Source of the DNA: Tritrichomonas musculus | Taxonomy: Eukaryota > Parabasalia > Tritrichomonadida > Tritrichomonadidae | DNA: 64,000 bases | Reading direction: 5' to 3' | Assembly: GCA_039105265.1 (NCBI GenBank) | Contig: JAPFFF010000003.1 | Location: 4,030,001 to 4,094,000 of the forward strand | Shown: positions 52,505 through 61,656 of the stretch, piece by piece | Layout: every line of letters starts with the position of its first letter | How positions within the stretch are numbered: the first letter of the stretch is position 1 | Notes under the pieces: model-generated | Database searches by the model: none | What the model saw: only the letters and a program-made list of their open reading frames with translations | What the model was told of the DNA's origin: nothing | Position numbers and translations under genes: made by a program

Positions 52505-53215
52505 TTAATAAATAAAAATTAATTAATTGATGTTTTTTTTTTAGTTAAATATACTCCTCTTAATTTTTGTTCCCAAAATGATTTCTAAAGGGCGTATGTC
52601 CCAAAAGTGTTGTAAACTTGCCAATATTGAATAAACTCATAGAATGCATCTTTCAATACTTTCAAATTATGAAAAAGTTTGGGTCAAAAATGATGATATT
52701 TGTCCTAAACGATCAAAAAATAATTGGTTTTTTTGACTGGTAGGACAATAGTTTTTTTCTACGACACTTTTTGACTGGTAGCTACTCATGGAAAGTATTA
52801 TACCGCCATCTTAAGGTGAAATTTAACTTACTCTGTTAAGAAAATTAACCAAAAAAATCGTAAATTTAAATTTTCTTTAAAATTATAATTATTTGCTTTT
52901 TTTGATATAATTTTTTTATTTTTATATAATTTTTCAGGAATATACGCACCAGTGTTCACCACGGGGATGCGCGAAGCCGAATCAGGTTCCTTGAATTGCT
53001 GAATGAATCGGGAAGCTATTTGAACTATATATTTATACATTATTTATCAAAAATTGAAAAAAAAAAAAAAAAAATGTATAAAAAAGTATTCAAAAAGTTA
53101 AAAAGTTTTCAAAAAGTGGTGTAGAAAAATACGATTACTAAAAATTTTCCAAAATATAATTTTGAATTAAAAATGAAAAAAAAATGCATAAAAATATTTT
53201 TTAAATATATCATCA

Positions 53216-53223
53216 ATCTATGA
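53216..53223. repeat. 8-bp target-site duplication, left copy
   Basis: ATCTATGA, identical to 53810-53817, flanking the hAT MITE. Confidence 0.85.
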
Positions 53224-53809
53224 CAGGGATGGTTACCGTTACTAATCAGTAAACATTTAAACGTTCTCTACTGTACTGGTACTACCTTTAAAACTGCCAG
53301 TATATGGTAATACCAGTACACTTACCGATTTACCGGGAGAAATGTTACCGGAAATGAAGTGAAACTTTCAGTAAAACATCGGTATTTATTTTTTGATGAT
53401 ATTATAACATACTTTTCAAAAAATCATTCTAAATTAAATATGTTTGATGCTTGTTATAACGTCAAATTAGAATACCAGTTTAATTATAAAATTTTAATTT
53501 ATTTCATTATATAAATTCTATTTTATATTTAATTATCTTAAGCCTAAAAAAATATTAAATGTTATAGCTTAAAATTTTAACTCAAAATTATAATTATTAT
53601 ATCAATATGGAATTACCGGTAATTACCAGTAATCATAAAAAAATACATTTTACTACTTTTATGAAAAAAATCGGTATGAAATTTTAATGGCGGTAATTTT
53701 AAACGTATTCACCGGTACATACTTAATACTCCAAAAAAAATACCAGTATTTACTGCTTACCAGTAGCATTCCGGTAAACGGTAAAAACTGATCTCGGTAG
53801 CCATCCCTG
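53224..53809. mobile_element. Non-autonomous hAT element (MITE), 586 bp
   Basis: The left end is CAGGGATGGTTACCG and the right end, inverted, is CAGGGATGGCTACCG (14 of 15). The 8 bp outside each end are identical (ATCTATGA). CAGGG ends plus an 8-bp duplication are the hallmark of the hAT superfamily. The interior has no transposase frame but carries many subterminal copies of TACCGG/ACCAGT-like motifs in both directions, which in hAT elements serve as transposase binding sites. The intact duplication suggests a fairly recent insertion. The transposase end at 63706 is a possible source family, not proven. Confidence 0.93.
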
Positions 53810-53817
53810 ATCTATGA
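53810..53817. repeat. 8-bp target-site duplication, right copy
   Basis: ATCTATGA, identical to 53216-53223. Confidence 0.85.
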
Positions 53818-54143
53818 ATAATAAGCATTTTATTTCCTCAAAAATATAATTGATTTTTCAACTTTTTTTACTCCAAAAAAGATCCAAAATATTTGAAAAA
53901 TCTCATTGAATTCTGAGCATTGAAATGGACGTACGCCCTGAATAAGAAAAAAGAAATTAATAATTTCATCAGAAAGAGTTTGCGTTATTAAATTTCTGAA
54001 CTTAGATATTATTTTAATGAAAAAAAAATAATAGCTTTCAAGTTAGATCTTAATTTCAGATTCTGAAACATTTCAACTATTCTTTTGTAAAGAGCATAAG
54101 AATTGAAAGTAAAGTTATATTAAATTGGAGCATATTGTCACGC

Positions 54144-55172
54144 TTATGATAAAGTCTTTGCAAAATTTAATAAGTCTAAATAGAAAATTGTAAATTGAAG
54201 TAGATCACACCACTGCTTTGTATCTTCATCAGAACTTCCTGAAAGCATGTATACATTTTTCTTCCGCTGTTTTCTTTGCATTTTTTTAATTTTATACCCA
54301 AAAGGTTGATTATCAAAACGTCTGATTGTAAAAAGTGCAGATTCTTTTGAATTTGATGTTACAAACTGCACATATGTCCCTTGAAGCTCAATTCCCCCAT
54401 GAAAATCTGTCATTTCTTGATCTCTGAACGATTGAAGTTCATTATTATTTATTTTGAAATACATATTCGATTTTTTCTTAAAAATTCCGCCAACTTGCTT
54501 CAATTGACCACATTTTTGATCATTTGGTTCTTTTTCAAAGTTTGCAAATGTAAAAAATATTGGAATAGGACTATTTTTTAAAGAATTATAAAAACTAACT
54601 ATAAATTTTTTAGATGCATGTACAGAATCAACAAGTGCTAAAAATTGATCTTGTGGTAAGGATGTATTATTTTTATTCCTGACACTTAATGAAAAAATAA
54701 TTGCAGCCAAAATTAATTTTGAGATATCAGATACGGATTCAGAAGCGTATTGATTGGAACAAAGGTAAGCATTTGAAAATGCTTCTATTATAATTTGTAT
54801 TATTTTAATATCATTAGGGAGCGCAATACGGGAAATTAGCATGCGGGCAGCATCTTGTATGCATGTGTAATCTAAGATGGGTGAACTAAAAAAAAAGTAA
54901 TATAAAGATTGGATATCTCTCTGATTTAACATATAGAAGTTTGTTATTGCAACTGGTGACAAATTATTACAAAAAAATAAGAAAGGACCAATTTCTGATG
55001 AATTTTCTAGTGAAAAATATTTTTCTGTTTGCTTTAATAAAGATATTGTTTCTTTTGGATTTAAATTAAAGTCTTTTGCGAAATTAGGTGGATATTTTAT
55101 CCCTGACCAGCTTGGAGGAATATCTGTCTCATGAATAGTTGCAGATTTCCCAATCCAAGTAGTGAATTCCAT
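54144..55172 (-). CDS. Degenerate Sec7-PH (cytohesin-like) protein
   Basis: 342 residues. A Sec7 fold can be followed through FNLNPKETISLLKQ, GPFLFFCNNLSPVAITNFYML, an ILDYTCIQDAARMLISRIALPNDIKII stretch, and FIVSFYNSLKNSPI. Then FTFANFEKEPNDQKCGQLKQ matches the cytohesin linker into the PH domain (residues about 218-340, with conserved Trp in DEDTKQWCDLLQ). The Sec7 exchange site LPGEAQ reads LPNDIK, with Asp121 where the catalytic Glu finger should be, and the NTDLHNP motif is gone. In Arf GEFs, loss of the Glu finger strongly reduces exchange. It could bind Arf or phosphoinositides without exchange. It is transcribed on the same strand as the next two genes. Confidence 0.7.
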   Translation of the reverse strand: MEFTTWIGKSATIHETDIPPSWSGIKYPPNFAKDFNLNPKETISLLKQTEKYFSLENSSEIGPFLFFCNNLSPVAITNFYMLNQRDIQSLYYFFFSSPILDYTCIQDAARMLISRIALPNDIKIIQIIIEAFSNAYLCSNQYASESVSDISKLILAAIIFSLSVRNKNNTSLPQDQFLALVDSVHASKKFIVSFYNSLKNSPIPIFFTFANFEKEPNDQKCGQLKQVGGIFKKKSNMYFKINNNELQSFRDQEMTDFHGGIELQGTYVQFVTSNSKESALFTIRRFDNQPFGYKIKKMQRKQRKKNVYMLSGSSDEDTKQWCDLLQFTIFYLDLLNFAKTLS

Positions 55173-55364
55173 TTTTAATGTAAAGTCAGAAAAACAATTT
55201 TAAGATACTTTGTGATTAAGCTAGATTAAACTAAATTAAATATTAGATAAATGAAATTAATGAAATGACGAGCTTATATTAATTACTTAAAAAAAGAAAA
55301 AGTATTTTTTTTTTTTAATTATAAATTTTATATAATTTCGGAAAGTAAAATGTATATTTTATCT

Positions 55365-56444
55365 TTACTTTATATTAAATTTTTTGGCCCCATAATGTTG
55401 AAGAGGAGATCCATTAACAATTGCAAATGAATGATGAGTTCCGCATTTGACAAAATTAATCTTCATTCTTTGAAAAGCGCCATGTGTAAGAGTAAGAGGA
55501 TTCTCATCAGTTTTGCCAAGCATTAGTTCGCCAAAGCTGTTTTGTCCAAGAGCGAAAAGTTCGCTTTTATCTGTAACAAATAAAGCATAAAACTTGCCAA
55601 CATCCATATTTACGACTTTTTGATCTTGCAAAGATTCAATAAGCTCAAATTTGTTTTCAGTATTCATAACATAAACTTTACCTTCTTTCAAATCAAGAAC
55701 TGCTGCAGTTTTGTAGTTTGCAAAAACTCTTCCAGACTGTATATTTCCTAGGTTTGGTATTTTTTCAAACTTTGAAGTTATGTCAGTTTTGTTATTAATA
55801 GCACAGCCACTGCCAAATACATTTCCTTCAATATCAATAGCGATAATAAAGTTACTGCCACGAGCTACGTCATAAAATGGTTTTTCAGAAATAAACTTGA
55901 TTGGTGGTTTTGTGTTATAATAAGAATCAAATATATATAAAGCACCATTCTCTCCAATTGCCACAGGTGCATCAAAACCAGCTTGAATTAAAACAAATTT
56001 TACAGCATTTCCATCCTCAATAATTTCGGCTTTATATTGATTTCCAGGGTTTCTCCATCCATTTATGAAAATCGAGCCATTTTCTGTAAGATATGCGGTA
56101 TAGTACTCGCCACATGCGACTTGTATAACTTTACCATTTTCTGATAATGCTGATTCTGATAATATTTTGACTTCTGTTGGAACGGAATATAATTGTTGTT
56201 GATTTACACCAATTTGGTCATTCCTATCGTCACCGGCTGCAATAATCTTTCCATCATCAAAAACAAATACACTATGTCTGAGTCCAGCAGACATTGAAAC
56301 GAGTCCTTTGGTTATCAAAGGAATTCCTGCTGGCATTTGAACAATCTGGTTTCCTTTTGATGATTGAGCATCTGGCTCAACTCCTAACTGGTGCGACATA
56401 TCATCACCTGCTCCTATCATTAAATTCTCTGTATTTGATGCCAT
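55365..56444 (-). CDS. RCC1-repeat protein
   Basis: 359 residues with RCC1-type repeats: MIGAGDDMSHQLGVEP, IIAAGDDRNDQIGVNQ, FALGQNSFGELMLGKT and a closing CGTHHSFAIV. The repeat number looks like six or seven, enough for one seven-bladed propeller. The repeats are imperfect in the middle. RCC1 itself is the nuclear exchange factor for Ran, but many RCC1-fold proteins act elsewhere, and this copy lacks the N-terminal nuclear tail, so Ran exchange is not assumed. It sits between the Sec7-PH and AAA genes on the same strand, with 95 bases to the latter's stop. Confidence 0.8.
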   Translation of the reverse strand: MASNTENLMIGAGDDMSHQLGVEPDAQSSKGNQIVQMPAGIPLITKGLVSMSAGLRHSVFVFDDGKIIAAGDDRNDQIGVNQQQLYSVPTEVKILSESALSENGKVIQVACGEYYTAYLTENGSIFINGWRNPGNQYKAEIIEDGNAVKFVLIQAGFDAPVAIGENGALYIFDSYYNTKPPIKFISEKPFYDVARGSNFIIAIDIEGNVFGSGCAINNKTDITSKFEKIPNLGNIQSGRVFANYKTAAVLDLKEGKVYVMNTENKFELIESLQDQKVVNMDVGKFYALFVTDKSELFALGQNSFGELMLGKTDENPLTLTHGAFQRMKINFVKCGTHHSFAIVNGSPLQHYGAKKFNIK

Positions 56445-56539
56445 ATCAAAAAATCTTAAAACTAAAATTTGATGTGGCCAATTACGTGGTCAAAAAATAA
56501 AATTGAGAAAAAAAAAACAAATGAAAAAAATAATTTATT

Positions 56540-59500
56540 TTACTTTCCAAATGGATTATAAGTTGAAAATGGATCATCCTTGTTATTATTTCCTGTTGTA
56601 GGAGCTCCACCGCCGAAACCGCCGGCGCCCATTCCAATGTTATTATTATTATTATTCATTCCACCAAATTGATTACCTCCTGGACCCATTCCACCAAATT
56701 GGTTATTTCCAGGTCCCATTCCACCGAATTGGTTACCACCAGGTCCCATTCCACCAAACTGGCCATTATTATTATTTTGGCCCATTCCAAATCCGCTGTT
56801 GCCATAATTAGAGCTGTTGTTATAATTATTATTTCCATAGCTAGCAGCGCCAAATCCGCCGCTACCGAACTGATTACTGCCACTCATTTGGGCATTATTA
56901 CTGTTATTATAATTTCCACCATAATTTTGACCAAAACCGCCACTACTATTGTTCATTCCCCCTCCATAATTACCAAAGCCGCCTGCTCCATTGTTGTTAT
57001 TGTTGTTGTACATACCAGGAGCACCACCCATTCCAGGTCCAGCTTGCATGCCAGGAGCACCGCCCATTCCAGGTCCTCCATAACTGCCTGCCTGCATGTT
57101 TTGTTGCTGTTGCTGTTGCTGCTGTTGTAGCTGTTGTTGCTGTTTCCTTGCCTTTGCGTTGTCGCCAAATATGTCAATGATTTCGGTCTGCTTGCCGCTG
57201 TCTTGCACGTTTGGCTTGTACATTGGTGTTAAGTCCTGTGGAACAGGCGGGGCTTCCTGCTGTGGCATCGAAGGAGCACTGCTGTTGAACATGTCGTAGA
57301 TGCTGCCTCCACCGAGGACAATCGTAGATGACTGGAATGCTGGTTGCTGGAAACCGCCAAAACCGCCCTGCTGGTTGTTATTGAAGCCTCCTCCGTAAGA
57401 GTTCTGCTGTGGAGGACCGCCAAATGGATCCTGCTGCTGGTTTTGTGGGCCGCCGAATGAGTTTGGTGACTGTTGAGGACCACCTCCAAACGAGCTTGTT
57501 TGAGGCATGTTGCCAAATGGATCCTGCTGCTGCTGGTTCTGAGGACTTCCGAATGAGTTTGGAGCGCCACCTCCGAATGAGTTTGCTTGTGGCTGCTGTG
57601 GCATGTTGCCAAATGGATCTTGTTGCTGCTGTTGGTCTTGTGGACCGCCGCCAAATGGACTCTGTTGTTGATCTTGTGGACCACCGCCAAATGGACTCTG
57701 CTGCTGCTGCTGTTGTTGTTGGTCTTGTAGACCGCCAAAAGAGCCTGCTTGTTGTGGCTGCTGTTGAGGACCTCCGAACGTCCCTTGCTGCTGGTCCAGT
57801 GGTCCGCCTCCGAATGAGTTTGGCTGCTGAGGAATTGGTGCATCATTGTTGCCGATGCTTCCGAATGGGTCAGCGATCTGCTGTGGTCCGCCGAAAGGAT
57901 TCTGTGGCTGCTGCTGATCTTGAGGTCCGCCGAATGGATTCTGTGGAGGCATCTGATCCTGTGATCCGCCCGATGGCTGTCCAAATGGATTCTGCGGCTG
58001 CGGCTGCTGTTCCTGAGGGCCGTTTGAAGGTCCGCCGAACGGGTTTTGAGGAGGCATCTGGTCTTGTGGCCCATTTGGAGGTCCTCCAAATGGATTCTGT
58101 GGCTGATTCTGTGGCTGAGGAGTCGAGTTGAAAGGATTCTGTGGCTGGTCTTGTGGTCCGCCAAATGGATTCTGAGGAGGCTGCTGCTCCTGAGGACTTC
58201 CAAATGGATTCTGTGGCTGGTTTTGCTGCTGGTCTTGTGGCCCATTTGGAGGTCCTCCAAATGGATTCTGAGGAGGATTCGGTTGCTGGTTGTTCTGTTG
58301 TCCACTGTTTCCGTAGCTTCCGAATGGATCAGCAACATTCTGGTTCTGGTCTTGCTGAGGTCCGCCAAACAAGTTTGACGGTTGGGAACCGGCCTGAGGT
58401 GGCATATTCTGCACCATTCCTGAGTCGTTCTGGAGCTGCTGCTGGTTTCCTCCCTGGTTCCTGAAGTCAGCGAATGCATCATTTGCAGGCAAGGAAGTCG
58501 GCTGTGATCCTGCTTGAGGAGGCATCTGTTGTTGTTGTTGTTGTTGTTGTCCGAATGGATTTGTTGGTGGTTGATTTGCAAATCCGCTTGACTGTTGAGA
58601 AGAATTTCCAAATCCACCACTACCACCGAAAGAGCCAAATATGTCATTCTGCTGTGGTGCTTGCTGTATATTGGATGATTCGTCGGTTGCAAAGGGATTG
58701 GACGAGATTTCGGTTGAGCCGAAATTAGCAAATGGATCATTTTGTTGAGTTGGTCCTGATGATTGTTGTGGTATCTGCGGTGTCTGTGGTTGAGATGATT
58801 GTTGTGGGGGTTGGGATTGTATGTCGCCTGTGGAAAATGGATTTGATGATATTTCGGATGATCCGAAATTGGCAAATGGATCATTTTGTTGGCGTTGTGA
58901 ATCAGGTTGTTGAGTTGGTTGAGGTGGTTGTTGTGGTGGTGTTGGTTGCTGTGGTGGCTGATTGTCAGGAACAATATTATCTGAGGAATTATTTGCTTCT
59001 GGGCCGCCAAAGCCGGTAAACATTTCATCTGTAACTGGAGGTTGTGTTGTTTTTGATCTTCCAAACATATCTACATCACCATTTGATTGAATTGGTCTTC
59101 CAAACATATCTGTACTTCCATTTCCACTATTTCCTGATCCACTGCCATTTCCATTTACTGGTTCTGGGAGAAGTCCTCCTGTGCTTTTAGGTGCCTGTGG
59201 TTCTTGTGGTGGAGCTTGTCCAAGAAACATTGAATCATCAAGATCGGGCATTCCTGTCGATGTTCCTGCTTGTTTTGGAATAGAAAGAGTATCGAAGAAA
59301 TCATCGGTATCGTCAATTTTTGGAGCATTTCCTCCTGAACCAAATGTTGGTCCAAGATCAGCTTGTCCACTTCCAGTACCACCGCTCATCATGTCCATTA
59401 TTGAAAGTCCTCCTTGATTTGATGGTAATCCTTCATTGCTGCCAGCATTTGCATTACTGCTTCCAGCTCCAACAGATCCATTATCAACGACATTAACTGG

Positions 59501-60838
59501 GAAATCTTCAAGAGTAAGATGTCCTGTGCAAGCTTTAATGATTTCATCATCAAGAGGATAAGTTCTGTTTTCAGCAACACTTTTTCGAATCATATTGCAA
59601 ACGCCAATTTCAGCTACACTTTCAACATTAGCACAGCTTTTACCTTCTAAAGTGTTACCTGCAAGTTTGATGATATCATCTTGATCAATGTTGATACCTT
59701 GCATATTTAATTTAAGAATTTCAGCGCGCTGTGTTGATGGTGGTAATTCTAATGTTGCCTCAAATCCAAATCGACCAAACCGAATAAGGCTTGGGTCTAT
59801 TTCGCTTTTACTTTGTGCAGTAGCAACAATAACAAATCCTGGAATTTGCATTGATCTGTCCAACAGAGAGACAAAGTAGGAACGAAGACGACGAACATTG
59901 AATGGCGTAGTGCTATCTGTTTTGCCTGCAATAATACCGATATCATCGATTAATAGCATTGCTGGGGTATGATTGAGGACATATTGGAATCCTTGTTGTA
60001 ACTTCGTGAAGGCTTGATCAACAGGCATTGTTAAAAGTTCAGGTGCTGTGATAGTGAGTGATTGAACATGAGCTTCACGTGAAATCGCAATAAGGGCACT
60101 AGTTTTTCCTGTTCCAGCTACACCATAAAAAATAACGCCATTTGCTGATCTAACTCCAAGTGACCTTAGAAGTCTTTGATGTTGAAGTGGTAAAAATATG
60201 TATTTATTGATGTGATTATGAATTTCTGATGGTAAGGCTAAATCGCAAAAATGACGACTTAGTACAGCCATGTGAGGAGCTTGTAAATCTTTTGGATCGA
60301 TCAAAACAATACGTGTGGCGCTTGTCGTGCAACAACGATCAATTTGAATAATATTGACAATTCTAAATATACGAATTGCACCGTTGATAAGTAAAGAAAA
60401 TGTAGCTGATATAGAAATTGGATGACTTTCAATTTTAAAATATTCTATGAGATCTTGTTTATAGTTTATTCCTTCTGTATCAAAAAGAGGAACAACTTGA
60501 ATAGCATCTGCTTTAGCCTTGGTATCATACCCAGTGATTGCAACTTTATCGCCAACAGCTGCGTCAAGCGTTCTTTGAAGAAGTTTCGGAACGAGAACAT
60601 TATCGGGACTACATTCCTGACTTGGAATGACTTTAACAAGTTGTGTCGTTTTACGGCTTGTGACTGTTGCCAGAAATGATTCATTAATTTTAACTTCAGA
60701 CATTTTTGCTGGATTCATAAATAAAGCAAAATTAATTGGAATCGAGCATGGAACAATGTTAAAACTATCTTGGTCAGAAATCTCAAAATTATCGGAGTCA
60801 TCGTAATCCGAATAATCTGAAGAGGAATTCGAAGCCAT
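56540..60838 (-). CDS. Cdc48/p97-like single-AAA protein with long NPF/DPF-rich disordered tail
   Basis: 1,432 residues. Residues 50-185 match the p97 N-domain (double-psi barrel, LDAAVGDKVAITGYDTKAKA, then PLFDTEGI). Residues 205-450 match p97 D1: Walker A GVAGTGKT (239-246), Walker B MLLIDDI (DD, not DE, at 298-299), sensor-1 position Gln instead of Asn, and Arg fingers in RFGRF (353-357). The second AAA domain is missing. In its place residues 450-1432 are Gln/Pro/Gly/Asn-rich with about 13 NPF and 8 DPF motifs plus QQQ runs, and the protein ends STYNPFGK. NPF binds EH domains; DPF binds AP-2 and other adaptor appendages. It may couple an unfoldase-like motor to endocytic coats. The tail DNA is more GC-rich than the rest. 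Confidence 0.85.
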   Translation of the reverse strand: MASNSSSDYSDYDDSDNFEISDQDSFNIVPCSIPINFALFMNPAKMSEVKINESFLATVTSRKTTQLVKVIPSQECSPDNVLVPKLLQRTLDAAVGDKVAITGYDTKAKADAIQVVPLFDTEGINYKQDLIEYFKIESHPISISATFSLLINGAIRIFRIVNIIQIDRCCTTSATRIVLIDPKDLQAPHMAVLSRHFCDLALPSEIHNHINKYIFLPLQHQRLLRSLGVRSANGVIFYGVAGTGKTSALIAISREAHVQSLTITAPELLTMPVDQAFTKLQQGFQYVLNHTPAMLLIDDIGIIAGKTDSTTPFNVRRLRSYFVSLLDRSMQIPGFVIVATAQSKSEIDPSLIRFGRFGFEATLELPPSTQRAEILKLNMQGINIDQDDIIKLAGNTLEGKSCANVESVAEIGVCNMIRKSVAENRTYPLDDEIIKACTGHLTLEDFPVNVVDNGSVGAGSSNANAGSNEGLPSNQGGLSIMDMMSGGTGSGQADLGPTFGSGGNAPKIDDTDDFFDTLSIPKQAGTSTGMPDLDDSMFLGQAPPQEPQAPKSTGGLLPEPVNGNGSGSGNSGNGSTDMFGRPIQSNGDVDMFGRSKTTQPPVTDEMFTGFGGPEANNSSDNIVPDNQPPQQPTPPQQPPQPTQQPDSQRQQNDPFANFGSSEISSNPFSTGDIQSQPPQQSSQPQTPQIPQQSSGPTQQNDPFANFGSTEISSNPFATDESSNIQQAPQQNDIFGSFGGSGGFGNSSQQSSGFANQPPTNPFGQQQQQQQQMPPQAGSQPTSLPANDAFADFRNQGGNQQQLQNDSGMVQNMPPQAGSQPSNLFGGPQQDQNQNVADPFGSYGNSGQQNNQQPNPPQNPFGGPPNGPQDQQQNQPQNPFGSPQEQQPPQNPFGGPQDQPQNPFNSTPQPQNQPQNPFGGPPNGPQDQMPPQNPFGGPSNGPQEQQPQPQNPFGQPSGGSQDQMPPQNPFGGPQDQQQPQNPFGGPQQIADPFGSIGNNDAPIPQQPNSFGGGPLDQQQGTFGGPQQQPQQAGSFGGLQDQQQQQQQQSPFGGGPQDQQQSPFGGGPQDQQQQQDPFGNMPQQPQANSFGGGAPNSFGSPQNQQQQDPFGNMPQTSSFGGGPQQSPNSFGGPQNQQQDPFGGPPQQNSYGGGFNNNQQGGFGGFQQPAFQSSTIVLGGGSIYDMFNSSAPSMPQQEAPPVPQDLTPMYKPNVQDSGKQTEIIDIFGDNAKARKQQQQLQQQQQQQQQNMQAGSYGGPGMGGAPGMQAGPGMGGAPGMYNNNNNNGAGGFGNYGGGMNNSSGGFGQNYGGNYNNSNNAQMSGSNQFGSGGFGAASYGNNNYNNSSNYGNSGFGMGQNNNNGQFGGMGPGGNQFGGMGPGNNQFGGMGPGGNQFGGMNNNNNNIGMGAGGFGGGAPTTGNNNKDDPFSTYNPFGK

Positions 60839-61021
60839 TTTAAATTTTTAATAAATTTTCAACTTTTTCAATTAATTTGATATAACTATTATTTCATTAA
60901 TAGTTGATATAAACTGTTAACCTATAATAATACGTTATAGAGGAGATTGAAAAAAAACATTAAGTAGAATCATTTTTAATAATAATGGATTAATTGATGA
61001 TTTTTTGAGATATACAATATA
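60839..61021. promoter_or_regulatory. Upstream region of the AAA gene
   Basis: AT-rich promoter region of the minus-strand AAA gene. No exact Inr within 40 bases. Confidence 0.3.
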
Positions 61022-61442
61022 ATGAAGGTCACATCAATCGAACTAACTGTCAAAGAATGGTATTTGAAACAAATATTTTTTTCGATTGGTGGAGGTATAA
61101 AAAATATGAAAATTTGATACTGTGGAAGATAGGTTTTCAAATGAGCAGGTAAACAAAATATTAAATGATGAATGTGTTTTATCTTCTGCTTCAATATATT
61201 GGTTAGTAGTTAAAATTGAATCAAGAAAAGTTATTAATTTTGATTTATCCTATTATGTTTTGAAGACAAAAGTAGATATGTAGGAAGCAAGATTAGCAGC
61301 ACTAGAAAAAAGTAATGATCCAGATAGAAAATGGAAAAAATGTTATGTAAATTTCAATGAAAAAGCAAGTGATGATATTGTCCATAATATTTTGCACATA
61401 ACTTTAATGCAGATGAAAAAACATTGTTTTTATATTATATAG
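61022..61442 (+). pseudogene. Decayed coding relic, origin unknown
   Basis: Short open pieces on the + strand look like former protein: SIELTVKEWYLKQIFFSIGG, and EARLAALEKSNDPDRKWKK after a coiled-coil-like YYVLKTKVDM. It is broken, with a few interruptions, and no family is recognised. It may come from a mobile element, given the element-rich surroundings. Confidence 0.4.
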
Positions 61443-61656
61443 GTATATAAACTAAATTCCAAAAAAAGGTAATCAAACTAATATTATTCGATAGATTCTT
61501 TTGATATCTGCATATCTTTTTTATATGGATTATAACTATTATATTTAAAAAAATAATTGCTTATTAACTTATTAAAAATAAAGATATTAATAAATAATGC
61601 TTTTAAGTAGTTTACAAATTTTGTCAAATAATTTGAAATGAATAAAGAAAAGGAAT

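Larger units (their letters stand above)
52589..53939. mobile_element. Inverted-repeat structure interrupted by a hAT MITE
   Basis: AGGGCGTATGTCC at 52589-52601 is matched in inverted orientation by GGACGTACGCCCT at 53927-53939 (12 of 13 bases). Taking out the hAT element and one copy of its target duplication leaves about 757 bp. No matching target duplication is visible at the outer borders, so the family is open and the pair may be partly chance. If it is one element, the hAT MITE landed inside it, making it the older of the two. No transposase frame is present. Confidence 0.45.

Noticed and set aside
52828-53040. 70-codon minus-strand gene
   Set aside because: It runs through AT-rich DNA at its C-terminus and lies inside an element; only the GC-rich part looks like former coding sequence, so it is reported as a patch.
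57409-58131. 240-codon open frame on the + strand opposite the AAA tail
   Set aside because: It is the complement of the same low-complexity repeat and stays open by composition only.
57229-59064. 611-codon open frame on the minus strand in another frame of the AAA tail
   Set aside because: It is the shifted reading of the Gln/Pro/Gly-rich repeat. Its Ser/His/Arg-rich product has no domain, while the main frame continues a clear p97-like protein.
54144-60838. Operon-like trio (Sec7-PH, RCC1, AAA)
   Set aside because: Same strand and short gaps are seen, but trichomonads are not known to make operons and the ordering may be chance.
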